64,000 nucleotides of DNA, taken from Azomonas tarimensis (GTDB lineage Bacteria > Pseudomonadota > Gammaproteobacteria > Pseudomonadales > Pseudomonadaceae). Of this stretch, positions 54,346-61,935 are shown in pieces; within the stretch, counting starts at the first letter, position 1, and each line of letters starts with the position of its first letter. A program made the position numbers and the translations under genes. The notes beneath the pieces were generated by a model. The model saw nothing but the letters and a program-made list of their open reading frames with translations, made no database searches and had not been told where the DNA came from. The stretch spans positions 1-64,000 of the forward strand of contig NZ_JBHRXZ010000012.1 of the NCBI RefSeq assembly GCF_042648805.1. Reading direction: 5' to 3'.

Positions 54346-55182
54346 ATGGAAATCGGTTTGCGCGAGTGGCTGATCGTCATTGGCATCATCGTTATCGCGG
54401 GCATTCTCTTCGATGGCTGGCGGCGGATGCGCGGAAGCAAGGGCAAATTGAAGTTCAAGCTCGACCGGAACGTGACCAACCTGCCTGATGAACCCGCCGC
54501 TTCGGCCGAGGTTCTCGGCCCGGCGCGGGTGGTCAATCGTGACCTCGAGCCCACGTTGAATGACGACGATCTTCCCTCGATGACCGCCGCCCAGCCACGC
54601 ACGATGAAACCGTCGCCCCGAGCTGGAGCAGAACCCGACCAGGGTGACTTCCACCGCCACGACGATCTGCACGCAGACAAGCTGGTCGTGGACCTCGACA
54701 CCTCCATCGAGGAACCTGCCGCGACCGAACCGCGAAGCGAGCCGGGCGCCGTCGAGGAAGTCCTGGTCATCAATGTGCTGTCCCGCGATCCGGCCGGATT
54801 CAGAGGCCCGGCGCTACTGCAGAACATCCTAGAGAGCGGGTTGCGCTTTGGCGAAATGGATATCTTCCACCGTCACGAAAGCATGACCGGCAACGGCGAA
54901 GTGCTGTTCTCCATGGCCAATGCGGTCAAGCCCGGCACCTTCGACCTGGATGATATCGATCACTTCACCACCCCGGCGGTGAGCTTCTTCCTCGGCCTGC
55001 CCGGCCCACGCCACCCCAAGCAGGCGTTCGACCTCATGCTGGCGGCGACCCGCAAGCTGTCCCAGGAGCTCGACGGCGAGCTCAAGGATGACCAGCGAAG
55101 CGTACTGACCGCCCAGACCATCGAGCATTATCGCCAGCGTATCGTCGAGTTCGAACGCCGGCAGATGACCCTCAAGCGCTAG
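54346..55182 (+). CDS. zipA: Cell division protein ZipA
   Basis: 278 residues from MEIGLREWLIVIGIIVIAG. The N-terminus is the membrane anchor (about 8-24), outside-in. A basic then Pro/acidic linker follows, and the FtsZ-binding domain (about 140-275) includes FRGPALLQNILESGLRFGEMDIFHRH. It tethers FtsZ to the membrane. The TAG stop is formed by the first bases of a palindromic repeat, and the final residues (QMTLKR) look normal for the family. Confidence 0.93.
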   Translation: MEIGLREWLIVIGIIVIAGILFDGWRRMRGSKGKLKFKLDRNVTNLPDEPAASAEVLGPARVVNRDLEPTLNDDDLPSMTAAQPRTMKPSPRAGAEPDQGDFHRHDDLHADKLVVDLDTSIEEPAATEPRSEPGAVEEVLVINVLSRDPAGFRGPALLQNILESGLRFGEMDIFHRHESMTGNGEVLFSMANAVKPGTFDLDDIDHFTTPAVSFFLGLPGPRHPKQAFDLMLAATRKLSQELDGELKDDQRSVLTAQTIEHYRQRIVEFERRQMTLKR

Positions 55183-55292
55183 GGTCTGTTGCCATTTCGT
55201 TCGCGGCCGCGCCGGAGCCTGCGGAACGCCGCCCGACCTGGCGCCATTTGCCGCTGCAACGCGGCTCGCGACGAAACGGCAACAGACCCTAG
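55179..55292. repeat. 114-bp near-perfect palindromic element (MITE-like) at the zipA stop
   Basis: AGGGTCTGTTGCCATTTCGT (55181-55200) and ACGAAACGGCAACAGACCCT (55271-55290) pair at 19 of 20 positions, the exception being G-T. Outer CT/AG and inner GCGGCCGC/GCGGCTCG extend the dyad. The ends and length suit a non-autonomous insertion-sequence derivative. It lies between convergent zipA and cysB and could end transcription from both. No transposase lies inside it. Confidence 0.75.
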
Positions 55293-55312
55293 GGCAAAGC
55301 CTCGCTGCCGAG

Positions 55313-56287
55313 CTAACAGATCGGCAGCTTGATGTCCCTGAACAGCTCTTCCAGCTCGGCCTTGCTCTGACAGCGAATGGTGCCGTCGATCGCCTCGCGA
55401 GTGAGGTGCGGCGCGAAGCCCTGAATGAAGTCGTACATGAAGCCGCGCAGGAAAGTGCCGCGGCGAAAGCCGATTCGGGTCACGCTGGCTTCGAACAGGG
55501 TACTGGCATCCAGCACCACCAGGTCCTTGTCCATCTGATCGTCCACAGCCATCCGCGCCACGATGCCGACTCCCAGGCCCAGGCGGACGTACGTCTTGAT
55601 CACGTCGGCATCGGCGGCGGTGAACACCACCCTGGGCGACAGATTGCGCTGACTGAACGCTTCATCGAGCTTGGAACGACCGGTGAAACCGAACACATAG
55701 GTCACGATGGGATGTTCAGCCAGCGCTTCGAGTGTCAGTCCGGAGGCCTGAGCCAGCGGATGGTCCCTCGGCACGATGACGCAACGGTTCCAGCGATAGC
55801 ACGGCATCATCACCAGATCGTTGAAGAGTTCCAGCCCCTCGGTAGCGATGGCGAAGTCGACCGTACCATCCGCCGCCATTTCGGCGATCTGCATTGGCGT
55901 GCCCTGATGCATGTGCAGCGAGACATCGGGGTACTGCTTTATGAAACGGCCAATCACCGGCGGCAAGGCATAACGCGCCTGGGTGTGAGTAGTGGCGATG
56001 CTCAGGGTGCCCTTGCGCTCATTGGAAAATTCCTGGGCGATCTGCTTGATGCTCTCGCACTTGCGCAAGATCTCTCCTGCGGTGGCGATGATGCGTTCAC
56101 CCGCTGGCGTCACGCGGGTGAGATGCTTGCCGCTGCGGGCGAATACCTCGACGCCCAGCTCGTCTTCCAACAGACGTATCTGCTTGCTGATACCGGGCTG
56201 GGAGGTGTACAGACTCTGCGCGGTAGCAGAGACGTTCAGATCGTGGTGCGCGACTTCCCAAATGTAGCGCAGCTGTTGGAGCTTCAT
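55313..56287 (-). CDS. cysB: CysB, LysR-type regulator of sulfur assimilation
   Basis: 324 residues. The N-terminal MKLQQLRYIWEVAHHDLNVSATA is the distinctive CysB start, with the helix-turn-helix to about residue 60. The ligand domain contains TTHTQARYALPPVI, the acetylserine/sulfate pocket. It activates cys genes under sulfur limitation. Targets cysH and cysI lie in the same window. A dyad just upstream of its start may mediate autoregulation. GAGGG precedes the ATG. Confidence 0.96.
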   Translation of the reverse strand: MKLQQLRYIWEVAHHDLNVSATAQSLYTSQPGISKQIRLLEDELGVEVFARSGKHLTRVTPAGERIIATAGEILRKCESIKQIAQEFSNERKGTLSIATTHTQARYALPPVIGRFIKQYPDVSLHMHQGTPMQIAEMAADGTVDFAIATEGLELFNDLVMMPCYRWNRCVIVPRDHPLAQASGLTLEALAEHPIVTYVFGFTGRSKLDEAFSQRNLSPRVVFTAADADVIKTYVRLGLGVGIVARMAVDDQMDKDLVVLDASTLFEASVTRIGFRRGTFLRGFMYDFIQGFAPHLTREAIDGTIRCQSKAELEELFRDIKLPIC

Positions 56288-56348
56288 ACAGAACCCTCAA
56301 GAGTTATCCATTGCCAGCTTCATATCCCTATGGCTGCTTTTATTATGA

Positions 56349-56371
56349 TTATAGAACTAAAGGTTCCATAA
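56349..56371. promoter_or_regulatory. Dyad in the cysB promoter region (candidate autoregulatory site)
   Basis: TTAT-A-GAAC-TAAAG-GTTC-C-ATAA is symmetric at all 16 arm positions. It lies in a very AT-rich 87-bp gap upstream of cysB. A TATAAT on the minus strand (56353-56348) overlaps its edge, so a bound protein would block the promoter. Confidence 0.5.
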
Positions 56372-56374
56372 GAT

Positions 56375-56863
56375 TCATATGCCACGGTGCTGGAGCATGG
56401 GAACCAGGTAGACGGGAACTCCCGACAGCTGGACGAGCCGTGCCGCGGTACGGCCGAGGTGGGTATCGAACGCGCTGTCGTCACTGTGGCTGCCGATCAC
56501 CAGCAGGTCGACGCCAAGGCGCTGGATCTCTTCCAGAATCACCAGCGGCGGGTCGCCCTGTACCACTCGCACCTGGCGGATAGGCAGCACCCCGACTCCA
56601 TCGCCCAGCTCTTCCTGGAAGCCTTCCAGCACGCGCGCTTCGACGCTCGACATGACTGCCGAGAGCCCCTGCGTGTGTAGCGCTTGCAGGGTCCGGTCAT
56701 CAAGGTAGGTCTGCAGGACGGAGTGAGCGAACAGACCGAGTGGCTCGACGGCATGCACGACATAGAGATCGGCCTGATAGGCACGACTGAGGGAAAGGGC
56801 ATGCTGCAACACGTCGGAGGCGTACAGCCCCAGATCCGTCGCGTACAAGATCGATCTGATCAA
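56375..56863 (-). CDS. Universal stress protein family (UspA-like)
   Basis: 162 residues from MIRSILYATDLGLYASDVLQHAL. One USP domain is present. The C-terminal part has LLVIGSHSDDSAFDTHLGRTAARLV in place of the ATP-binding G-x2-G-x9-G-S/T motif, so ATP binding is uncertain. It lies 87 bp upstream of cysB on the same strand. Its role is stress-linked by family only. Confidence 0.85.
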   Translation of the reverse strand: MIRSILYATDLGLYASDVLQHALSLSRAYQADLYVVHAVEPLGLFAHSVLQTYLDDRTLQALHTQGLSAVMSSVEARVLEGFQEELGDGVGVLPIRQVRVVQGDPPLVILEEIQRLGVDLLVIGSHSDDSAFDTHLGRTAARLVQLSGVPVYLVPMLQHRGI

Positions 56864-57099
56864 CTACAGCTCTCCCGCCTTGCCTGTCTCATCCTCAGCG
56901 TAGCAGTGCCTGCGGGATGTGACAGCGCCATCATGCCGTGTTGCGATCATTGGCACCTCGCATCGTCGAGAGACTGCAGCTGTCGCCTCCATACACAAAT
57001 CTGATTGTCGCTTCCAGCGGTTCCGCGATAAGGTTCCTCCCCTTTCCACACTGGCTCCCGCTCCGCACCGGCAGAGACATCAACACCAACGAGTACACG

Positions 57100-58176
57100 A
57101 TGGCTGACTTACCGATCGACGACCTCAACGTTGCCTCCAACGAGACCCTCATCACCCCTGATGAGCTCAAGCGTGAACTGCCGCTTTCTCCCGCGGCGCA
57201 GCGCACCGTTTCCACTGCCCGCCAAGTGGTTCGGGACATCCTGGACGGTAAGGACAACCGGTTGTTCCTGGTCATCGGGCCCTGCTCGATACACGATCTC
57301 AAGGCCGCCCACGAATACGCCGGACGGCTCAAGGCGCTGGCGGAAGAGGTGTCGGACAGCCTGTTCTTGATCATGCGCGTCTACTTCGAGAAGCCGCGAA
57401 CCACCATAGGCTGGAAAGGACTGATCAACGACCCCTACATGGACGACTCCTTCAAGATCCAGGACGGCCTGCATATCGGCCGCAAACTGCTTCTGGAACT
57501 GGCCGAAATGGGGCTGCCGACGGCTACCGAAGCGCTCGACCCGATCTCTCCGCAGTACCTGCAGGACCTGATCAGTTGGGCCGCAGTCGGCGCTCGCACC
57601 ACCGAGTCCCAGACTCATCGCGAGATGGCCTCCGGCCTGTCCTCGGCGGTGGGCTTCAAGAATGGGACCGATGGCAGCTTGACGGTGGCTATCAATGCCC
57701 TGCAGTCCGTGTCCAGTCCGCACCGCTTCCTGGGTATCAACCAGTCGGGCGGCGTCTCGATCGTCACCACCAAGGGCAACGCCTACGGTCACGTCGTCCT
57801 GCGCGGCGGCAACGGCAAGCCGAACTACGATTCGGTAAGTGTGGCCATCTGCGAGCAGGAGCTGAACAAGGCCGGAATCAAGCCGAACATCATGGTCGAC
57901 TGTAGCCACGCCAATTCCAACAAGGATCCGGCCCTGCAGCCGCTGGTGATGGAAAACGTGGCGAACCAGATCCTTGAGGGCAACCAGTCCATCGTCGGCC
58001 TGATGGTCGAAAGCCATCTGGGCTGGGGTAATCAGTCCATTCCCAAGAGCCTGGGCGACCTCAAGTACGGCGTCTCCATCACCGATGCCTGTATCGACTG
58101 GGAAACCACCGAAAAGGCCGTGCTGGGCATGCGCGAGAAGCTCAAGGATATCCTGCCGACTCGCCAGCGTAGCTGA
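57100..58176 (+). CDS. 3-deoxy-7-phosphoheptulonate (DAHP) synthase, type I
   Basis: 358 residues from MADLPIDDLNVASNETLI, the size of AroF/G/H enzymes. GPCSIHD, RVYFEKPRTTIGWKG (PEP and metal binding), GARTTESQTHREMASGLSS and DCSHANSNKDP are all conserved. It makes the first shikimate-pathway intermediate. Feedback type (Tyr, Phe or Trp) cannot be told with confidence. It is followed by a strong terminator. Confidence 0.95.
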   Translation: MADLPIDDLNVASNETLITPDELKRELPLSPAAQRTVSTARQVVRDILDGKDNRLFLVIGPCSIHDLKAAHEYAGRLKALAEEVSDSLFLIMRVYFEKPRTTIGWKGLINDPYMDDSFKIQDGLHIGRKLLLELAEMGLPTATEALDPISPQYLQDLISWAAVGARTTESQTHREMASGLSSAVGFKNGTDGSLTVAINALQSVSSPHRFLGINQSGGVSIVTTKGNAYGHVVLRGGNGKPNYDSVSVAICEQELNKAGIKPNIMVDCSHANSNKDPALQPLVMENVANQILEGNQSIVGLMVESHLGWGNQSIPKSLGDLKYGVSITDACIDWETTEKAVLGMREKLKDILPTRQRS

Positions 58177-58198
58177 TGCAGCACTGGTGGTAGACACC

Positions 58199-58224
58199 AA
58201 CCCCGCCACATGGCGGGGTTCTTT
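58199..58224. terminator. Intrinsic terminator after DAHP synthase
   Basis: AACCCCGCC and GGCGGGGTT form a 9-bp stem (with A-T closing the loop) followed by CTTT. It lies 22 bp after the stop, between convergent genes. Confidence 0.85.
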
Positions 58225-58245
58225 GGTCAAGGTCCCGCCAAGCTT

Positions 58246-58527
58246 TCAGCCCGCCTGGCTCGCCTTCAGCCGGTCACGCTCAAGATAGCTTTCGACATAG
58301 GAGCACGAGGGGATCACCACATACCCTTCCCGATTGGCGAAATCCAACGCCTCCTGGACGATGGCCGCCGCGATCCCGTGCCCACGAAGGTCCTCGGGAA
58401 CGTAAGTGCGATAGAAATCCAGTGTCTGCTTGCCGAGATCCATGTAGGCCAGGTAGGCGCATCGACCATCCAGATTGACTTCGAAGTGGTATTTCTGGCG
58501 GTCATGCCGGATGGTAAATTCGCTCAT
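58246..58527 (-). CDS. Small GNAT-type N-acetyltransferase domain protein
   Basis: 93 residues from MSEFTIRHDRQKYHFEV. The YTYVPEDLRGHGIAAAIVQEAL-like segment (here YRTYVPEDLRGHGIAAA) is the acetyl-CoA-binding motif of the small GCN5-related Acetyltransf_CG family. The second of two adjacent ATGs is chosen (AAGGAG five bases upstream). The substrate is unknown. Confidence 0.88.
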   Translation of the reverse strand: MSEFTIRHDRQKYHFEVNLDGRCAYLAYMDLGKQTLDFYRTYVPEDLRGHGIAAAIVQEALDFANREGYVVIPSCSYVESYLERDRLKASQAG

Positions 58528-58530
58528 CAT

Positions 58531-58931
58531 GGCTCCTTAGCGGTAGGCCCCGCCTAGGTGGCCCCGCCTAAAGTCTTATTGGAAATATCGGCCACCAGGT
58601 GGCCATCGCCTTGCGTTGCTTGAGCGTGCCAAAAAAAGCTTCGTTGGAGAAGTACTTTCGCATGGCAGCGGATACGCGGCATACGAAAGTCTCTGTCCGA
58701 AAGTCTCCGAAAGTTCCATCCATCGATCGGAGTGAAGCGCTCAGACCCGGGTAAAACCGCGCCAGATCAAAGAAACGAACGCTTTTTGTTCAAAGGCGTC
58801 CGGAAGTGCGAAAAAACAACCCTGGCCACCCGTCGCCGAGTTTACTTGCTCCGCGTTATAGGTACTATTGGCTCCGCCAACTTCCTCGATGCGAAGTTGC
58901 TCTTGGAACTCCACTACATTAGGGGAACACA
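58531..58931. other. Gene-free region upstream of oprI with short repeats and a candidate promoter
   Basis: About 400 bp without a convincing gene. GGCCCCGCCTA occurs twice (58546-58556 and 58560-58570). CGAAAGT occurs three times in direct order (58684, 58698, 58708) and once inverted as ACTTTCG (58654-58660). A possible promoter for oprI is TTTACT (58841-58846), 16 bp, TACTAT (58863-58868), leaving a leader of about 55-60 bases. Confidence 0.45.
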
Positions 58932-59186
58932 ATGAACAAGGTTGTAAAGTTTTCCGCTCTGGCCCTGGCCGCCGCCCTGGCTGCCGGTTGCAGCAACACC
59001 GCCACTACCGAAGCCGAGTCGCGCCTGACCGCTACCGAAGACGCTGCTGCTCGTGCTCAAGCGCGCGCCGACGAAGCCTACAGCAAGGCTGACGAAGCCC
59101 TGGCCGCTGCCCAGCGCGCTCAGCAGACCGCTGACGAAGCAAACGAGCGCGCCCTGCGCATGCTCGAGCGTGCCAGCCGCAAGTAA
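58932..59186 (+). CDS. oprI: Major outer-membrane lipoprotein OprI (Lpp-like)
   Basis: 84 residues. A lipoprotein signal ends in LAAGC (lipidated Cys20). The mature part is a heptad-rich trimeric helix with repeated ADEA segments, and the C-terminal Lys84 (ERASRK) is the expected attachment point to peptidoglycan. The sequence is very close to P. aeruginosa OprI. Codons are those of a highly expressed gene. A perfect terminator follows, and an L,D-transpeptidase gene is next door. Confidence 0.97.
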   Translation: MNKVVKFSALALAAALAAGCSNTATTEAESRLTATEDAAARAQARADEAYSKADEALAAAQRAQQTADEANERALRMLERASRK

Positions 59187-59198
59187 GCTGTTGCACCT

Positions 59199-59232
59199 AT
59201 GAAAAAGCCGACCCTGAGGTCGGCTTTTTCAT
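59199..59232. terminator. Strong intrinsic terminator after oprI
   Basis: ATGAAAAAGCCGACC and GGTCGGCTTTTTCAT form a 15-bp perfect stem around a four-base loop. A and T tracts on both sides let it also serve the convergent L,D-transpeptidase gene. Confidence 0.93.
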
Positions 59233-59261
59233 GCCCGCGAGAAAAGTTCGTCCGAGCCCCT

Positions 59262-60221
59262 TTAGAAGGCGGTCTCGAACTGACTGGCCAGCGCCTCGGA
59301 AGACTCGGCGATCTGAACCGGCAGGCCATCTTCAGCAGCCACGATATCCCGAATCATTTCCCAGTCCAGGCGCAGACTGGCCGTCACCTGATCATGATTG
59401 AGCAGCGTGTTTACCACAGCCGCGTGCTTCTCGGTCAGGCTGATCGGCTCGTCATCCTCCAGCGGGGCATGCGCCTCGAGGTACAGCTTGCCGTTGGACA
59501 GCCCCAGCTTGTAGGGCTCGTTGATGATGCGCACCGGCGTTCCTACCGGCACCATCTCGGCCAGCGCCAGGACATGTTGGTTGTACATGCGGAAGCAACC
59601 GTGGCTGACGCGCATGCCAATGCCGAACTTCTTGTTCGAGCCATGGATGAGATAGCTGGGCAGGCTGAGGTTGAACTTGAAAGGTCCCAGCGGGTTGTCC
59701 GGGCCTGGCGGCACCACACGCGGCAAGGGGTCGCCATTGGCGGCGTGTTCGTCGCGGATGGACTGCGGGGGATACCACGCCGGGTTCGGGGTCTTGGCGG
59801 TGATGCGGGTTACCGCCACCGGCGAGGACCAGCCTTCACGGCCGATACCCAGTGGATAGGTATGCACCACGTCCCTGTCCTTGGGGAAATAGTACATCCG
59901 GTATTCCGCCAGGTTGATCACGATGCCTTCGCGCGGCACGGCAGGCAGAATGTAACGGGTCGGCAGCACCACCTCGGTGCCCTCCCCCGGCAGCCATGGA
60001 TCGACTCCGGGGTTGGCCGCCACCAGTTCCAGGTAGCCAAGATCGTAACGCTCACCCAGATCGGCAAAAGTGTCCTCGTACTTGGCCTGGATGACCTGCA
60101 CCTGGCCGACCACGTCGCCGTCATCGGTGGGCATCGGCAATTCCAGTGCTTCACTGCGTGCGCCCAGTAACAGCGCGGCCAGGGACAGACAGCAGGCGAA
60201 TGAGGGCACACGCATGAACAT
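59262..60221 (-). CDS. L,D-transpeptidase (YkuD/ErfK family)
   Basis: 319 residues with a signal peptide (cleaved after about 25). A LysM-like N-terminal segment (EDTFADLGERYDLGYLELVAANPG) binds peptidoglycan. The YkuD domain carries the catalytic IHGSNKKFGIGMRVSHGCFRM (His, Cys). The family includes the enzymes that join Lpp to peptidoglycan and those that form 3-3 cross-links. Its position convergent with oprI suggests OprI anchoring. GGAAGGA precedes the ATG. Confidence 0.93.
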   Translation of the reverse strand: MFMRVPSFACCLSLAALLLGARSEALELPMPTDDGDVVGQVQVIQAKYEDTFADLGERYDLGYLELVAANPGVDPWLPGEGTEVVLPTRYILPAVPREGIVINLAEYRMYYFPKDRDVVHTYPLGIGREGWSSPVAVTRITAKTPNPAWYPPQSIRDEHAANGDPLPRVVPPGPDNPLGPFKFNLSLPSYLIHGSNKKFGIGMRVSHGCFRMYNQHVLALAEMVPVGTPVRIINEPYKLGLSNGKLYLEAHAPLEDDEPISLTEKHAAVVNTLLNHDQVTASLRLDWEMIRDIVAAEDGLPVQIAESSEALASQFETAF

Positions 60222-60290
60222 CGGACGTCCTTCCAGGTAGTGTTGGAGCGATTGTACGCAAAACGAACAGCAGATCGTAAGGCTGGCCTA

Positions 60291-60572
60291 TTACCAAAGC
60301 GCCTGTGCCGAAGGCAACCCCTTGCGTCTAGCGCCCAGGCCTGCCTTGCAGGACGAACAGAGACGACGGTCGCGAAGGAGTCTCGTATCGAGCTCCAGCC
60401 ATCGCGGGTTGGCCGGAAGCAGGCCGCCGCAAAGCGTGCGATCGATTGGCCCATTCAGGTCCAACTGACGTGCGACCAGATGGAGCCGGCCTTCGCGACA
60501 GGCGAACAAGTCGTACTGCTCGTCCGGTTCGATCAGCCGATAAGCGTGCAGGCTCCGGAAATGGGCGGGCAT
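60291..60572 (-). CDS. Small hypothetical protein with a C-terminal CxxC
   Basis: 93 residues from MPAHFRSLHAYRLIEPDEQ, with GGAG seven bases before the ATG. An LCSSCKAG motif near the C-terminus and an earlier Cys in DRTLCGG could bind metal. There is no signal peptide. The same position, between an L,D-transpeptidase and tesA, is occupied by a hypothetical gene in P. aeruginosa (from memory). Function unknown. The plus-strand frame over the same bases looks less protein-like. Confidence 0.55.
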   Translation of the reverse strand: MPAHFRSLHAYRLIEPDEQYDLFACREGRLHLVARQLDLNGPIDRTLCGGLLPANPRWLELDTRLLRDRRLCSSCKAGLGARRKGLPSAQALW

Positions 60573-60631
60573 CAAGAGGCTCCGTGAACGGGGGCGGCGC
60601 TAAGCGCGGCGACAGTAGCCGTAGCACGGGT

Positions 60632-61243
60632 TCAAAGCAAGGATTCGAGCGACTCCCAGGCATTCTCCAGTAAACGGGACTGCGCCACCGCCGCAGGATG
60701 GATGCCGTCTTGCTGCATCATGCCTTCCACCCCACCCACGCCCTCGAGAAAAAAGGGCACATAGGCGACATCCTTTTTTTCGACAAGGTCGTCGAATGCC
60801 TGAGCGAACTCTTCGGTATAGCGACGACCAAGATTCGGCGGCAGGCGCATGCCCAGCAGCAGCACCTTCGCACCGACTGCATGGGCCCGGTCGATCATGA
60901 CTGCAAGATTATGTTGCATTTGCGCCGGTGGCTGACCGCGCAGGCCGTCATTGCCTCCCAATTCGAGTATGACGATCACCGGCTGATGCTGCTCGAGCAG
61001 CCTATCGATGCGGGCTACGCCCCCGGTAGTGGTTTCGCCGCTGACCGAGGCATTGACCACCTGATAGTCCAGCGCCTGTTCATCGAGGCGCTGTTGCAGC
61101 ATGTGCACCCAGCCCTGGCTGGTATCCATGCCAAAAGCCGCACTGATACTATCGCCGACCACCAGCACATTACTTGTACCAGCGACCGCCATCTGCCCCC
61201 AGCACAGCAGCGTCAGAGCCAACCCTTTCACCCAACTTCGCAT
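60632..61243 (-). CDS. tesA: Periplasmic SGNH esterase/thioesterase TesA
   Basis: 203 residues with a signal peptide (MRSWVKGLALTLLCWGQMAVA). SGNH blocks are VVGDSISAAFG (nucleophile Ser near 32), VNASVSGETT, ELGGNDGLRG and DGIHPAA. It corresponds to thioesterase I / lysophospholipase L1 / arylesterase. It is divergent from the ABC transporter genes with only 11 bp between start codons, so promoters must overlap the coding regions or lie within them. Confidence 0.95.
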   Translation of the reverse strand: MRSWVKGLALTLLCWGQMAVAGTSNVLVVGDSISAAFGMDTSQGWVHMLQQRLDEQALDYQVVNASVSGETTTGGVARIDRLLEQHQPVIVILELGGNDGLRGQPPAQMQHNLAVMIDRAHAVGAKVLLLGMRLPPNLGRRYTEEFAQAFDDLVEKKDVAYVPFFLEGVGGVEGMMQQDGIHPAAVAQSRLLENAWESLESLL

Positions 61244-61254
61244 CTGGATACTCC

Positions 61255-61935
61255 ATGACGGCCCGCATACTCACTGCCCGGCACCTTAGCAAAGTGGTCA
61301 CCAGCTCGGAAGGCGAACTGCGGATCCTCGACGAGCTGTCGCTGACGCTGGAGGCAGGTGACAGCCTGGCCATCGTCGGCACTTCCGGATCCGGCAAATC
61401 GACGCTGCTGGGCCTGCTTGCCGGGCTCGACACACCCAGTGGCGGCGAAGTGCTGCTCGCTGGCCAGTCGCTGGGTAGCCTCGATGAGGATCAACGGGCG
61501 CGCCTGCGTGCCGAGCATGTGGGCTTCGTGTTCCAGTCCTTCCAGCTGCTCGAGACCCTCAGCGCCCTGGAGAACGTGATGCTGCCACTCGAGCTGCACG
61601 GCCGCGCCGATGCGAAGGCTCGTGCCCGCACCCTCCTGGAGCGGGTCGGCCTGGGCGCGCGAGTGCAGCACTACCCACGCCAGCTGTCGGGAGGCGAGCA
61701 GCAGCGGGTCGCACTGGCGCGCGCTTTTGCAGCCGAGCCGAAGATTCTGTTCGCTGACGAGCCGACCGGCAACCTGGACACCCGGACCGGTGCCCATGTC
61801 ACTGAATTGATGTTCGAGCTGAACCGTGAGAGCGGTACCACTCTGGTGCTCGTCACCCATGACGAGAGACTGGCGGGGCGCTGCGCCAGGCTGCTGCGGC
61901 TCGAGGGCGGACGCCAGGTAGAACCTCGCGAATGA
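61255..61935 (+). CDS. ABC transporter ATPase (LolD/YbbA type)
   Basis: 226 residues. Walker A GTSGSGKST, signature LSGGEQQRVALARAF, Walker B ILFADEPTGNLD and the switch His in VTHDE are all present. This is the MacB/LolD subclass that works with FtsX-like permeases. Its stop overlaps the permease start (ATGA). The YbbA-YbbP pair next to tesA is conserved in proteobacteria and is thought to export or extract lipophilic material. Confidence 0.94.
   Translation: MTARILTARHLSKVVTSSEGELRILDELSLTLEAGDSLAIVGTSGSGKSTLLGLLAGLDTPSGGEVLLAGQSLGSLDEDQRARLRAEHVGFVFQSFQLLETLSALENVMLPLELHGRADAKARARTLLERVGLGARVQHYPRQLSGGEQQRVALARAFAAEPKILFADEPTGNLDTRTGAHVTELMFELNRESGTTLVLVTHDERLAGRCARLLRLEGGRQVEPRE

Noticed and set aside
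60240..60587. A plus-strand gene overlapping the small CxxC protein gene
   Set aside because: No ribosome site, Arg/Lys/Gln shadow composition, and the minus-strand frame has a well-placed GGAG and fits recalled gene order.
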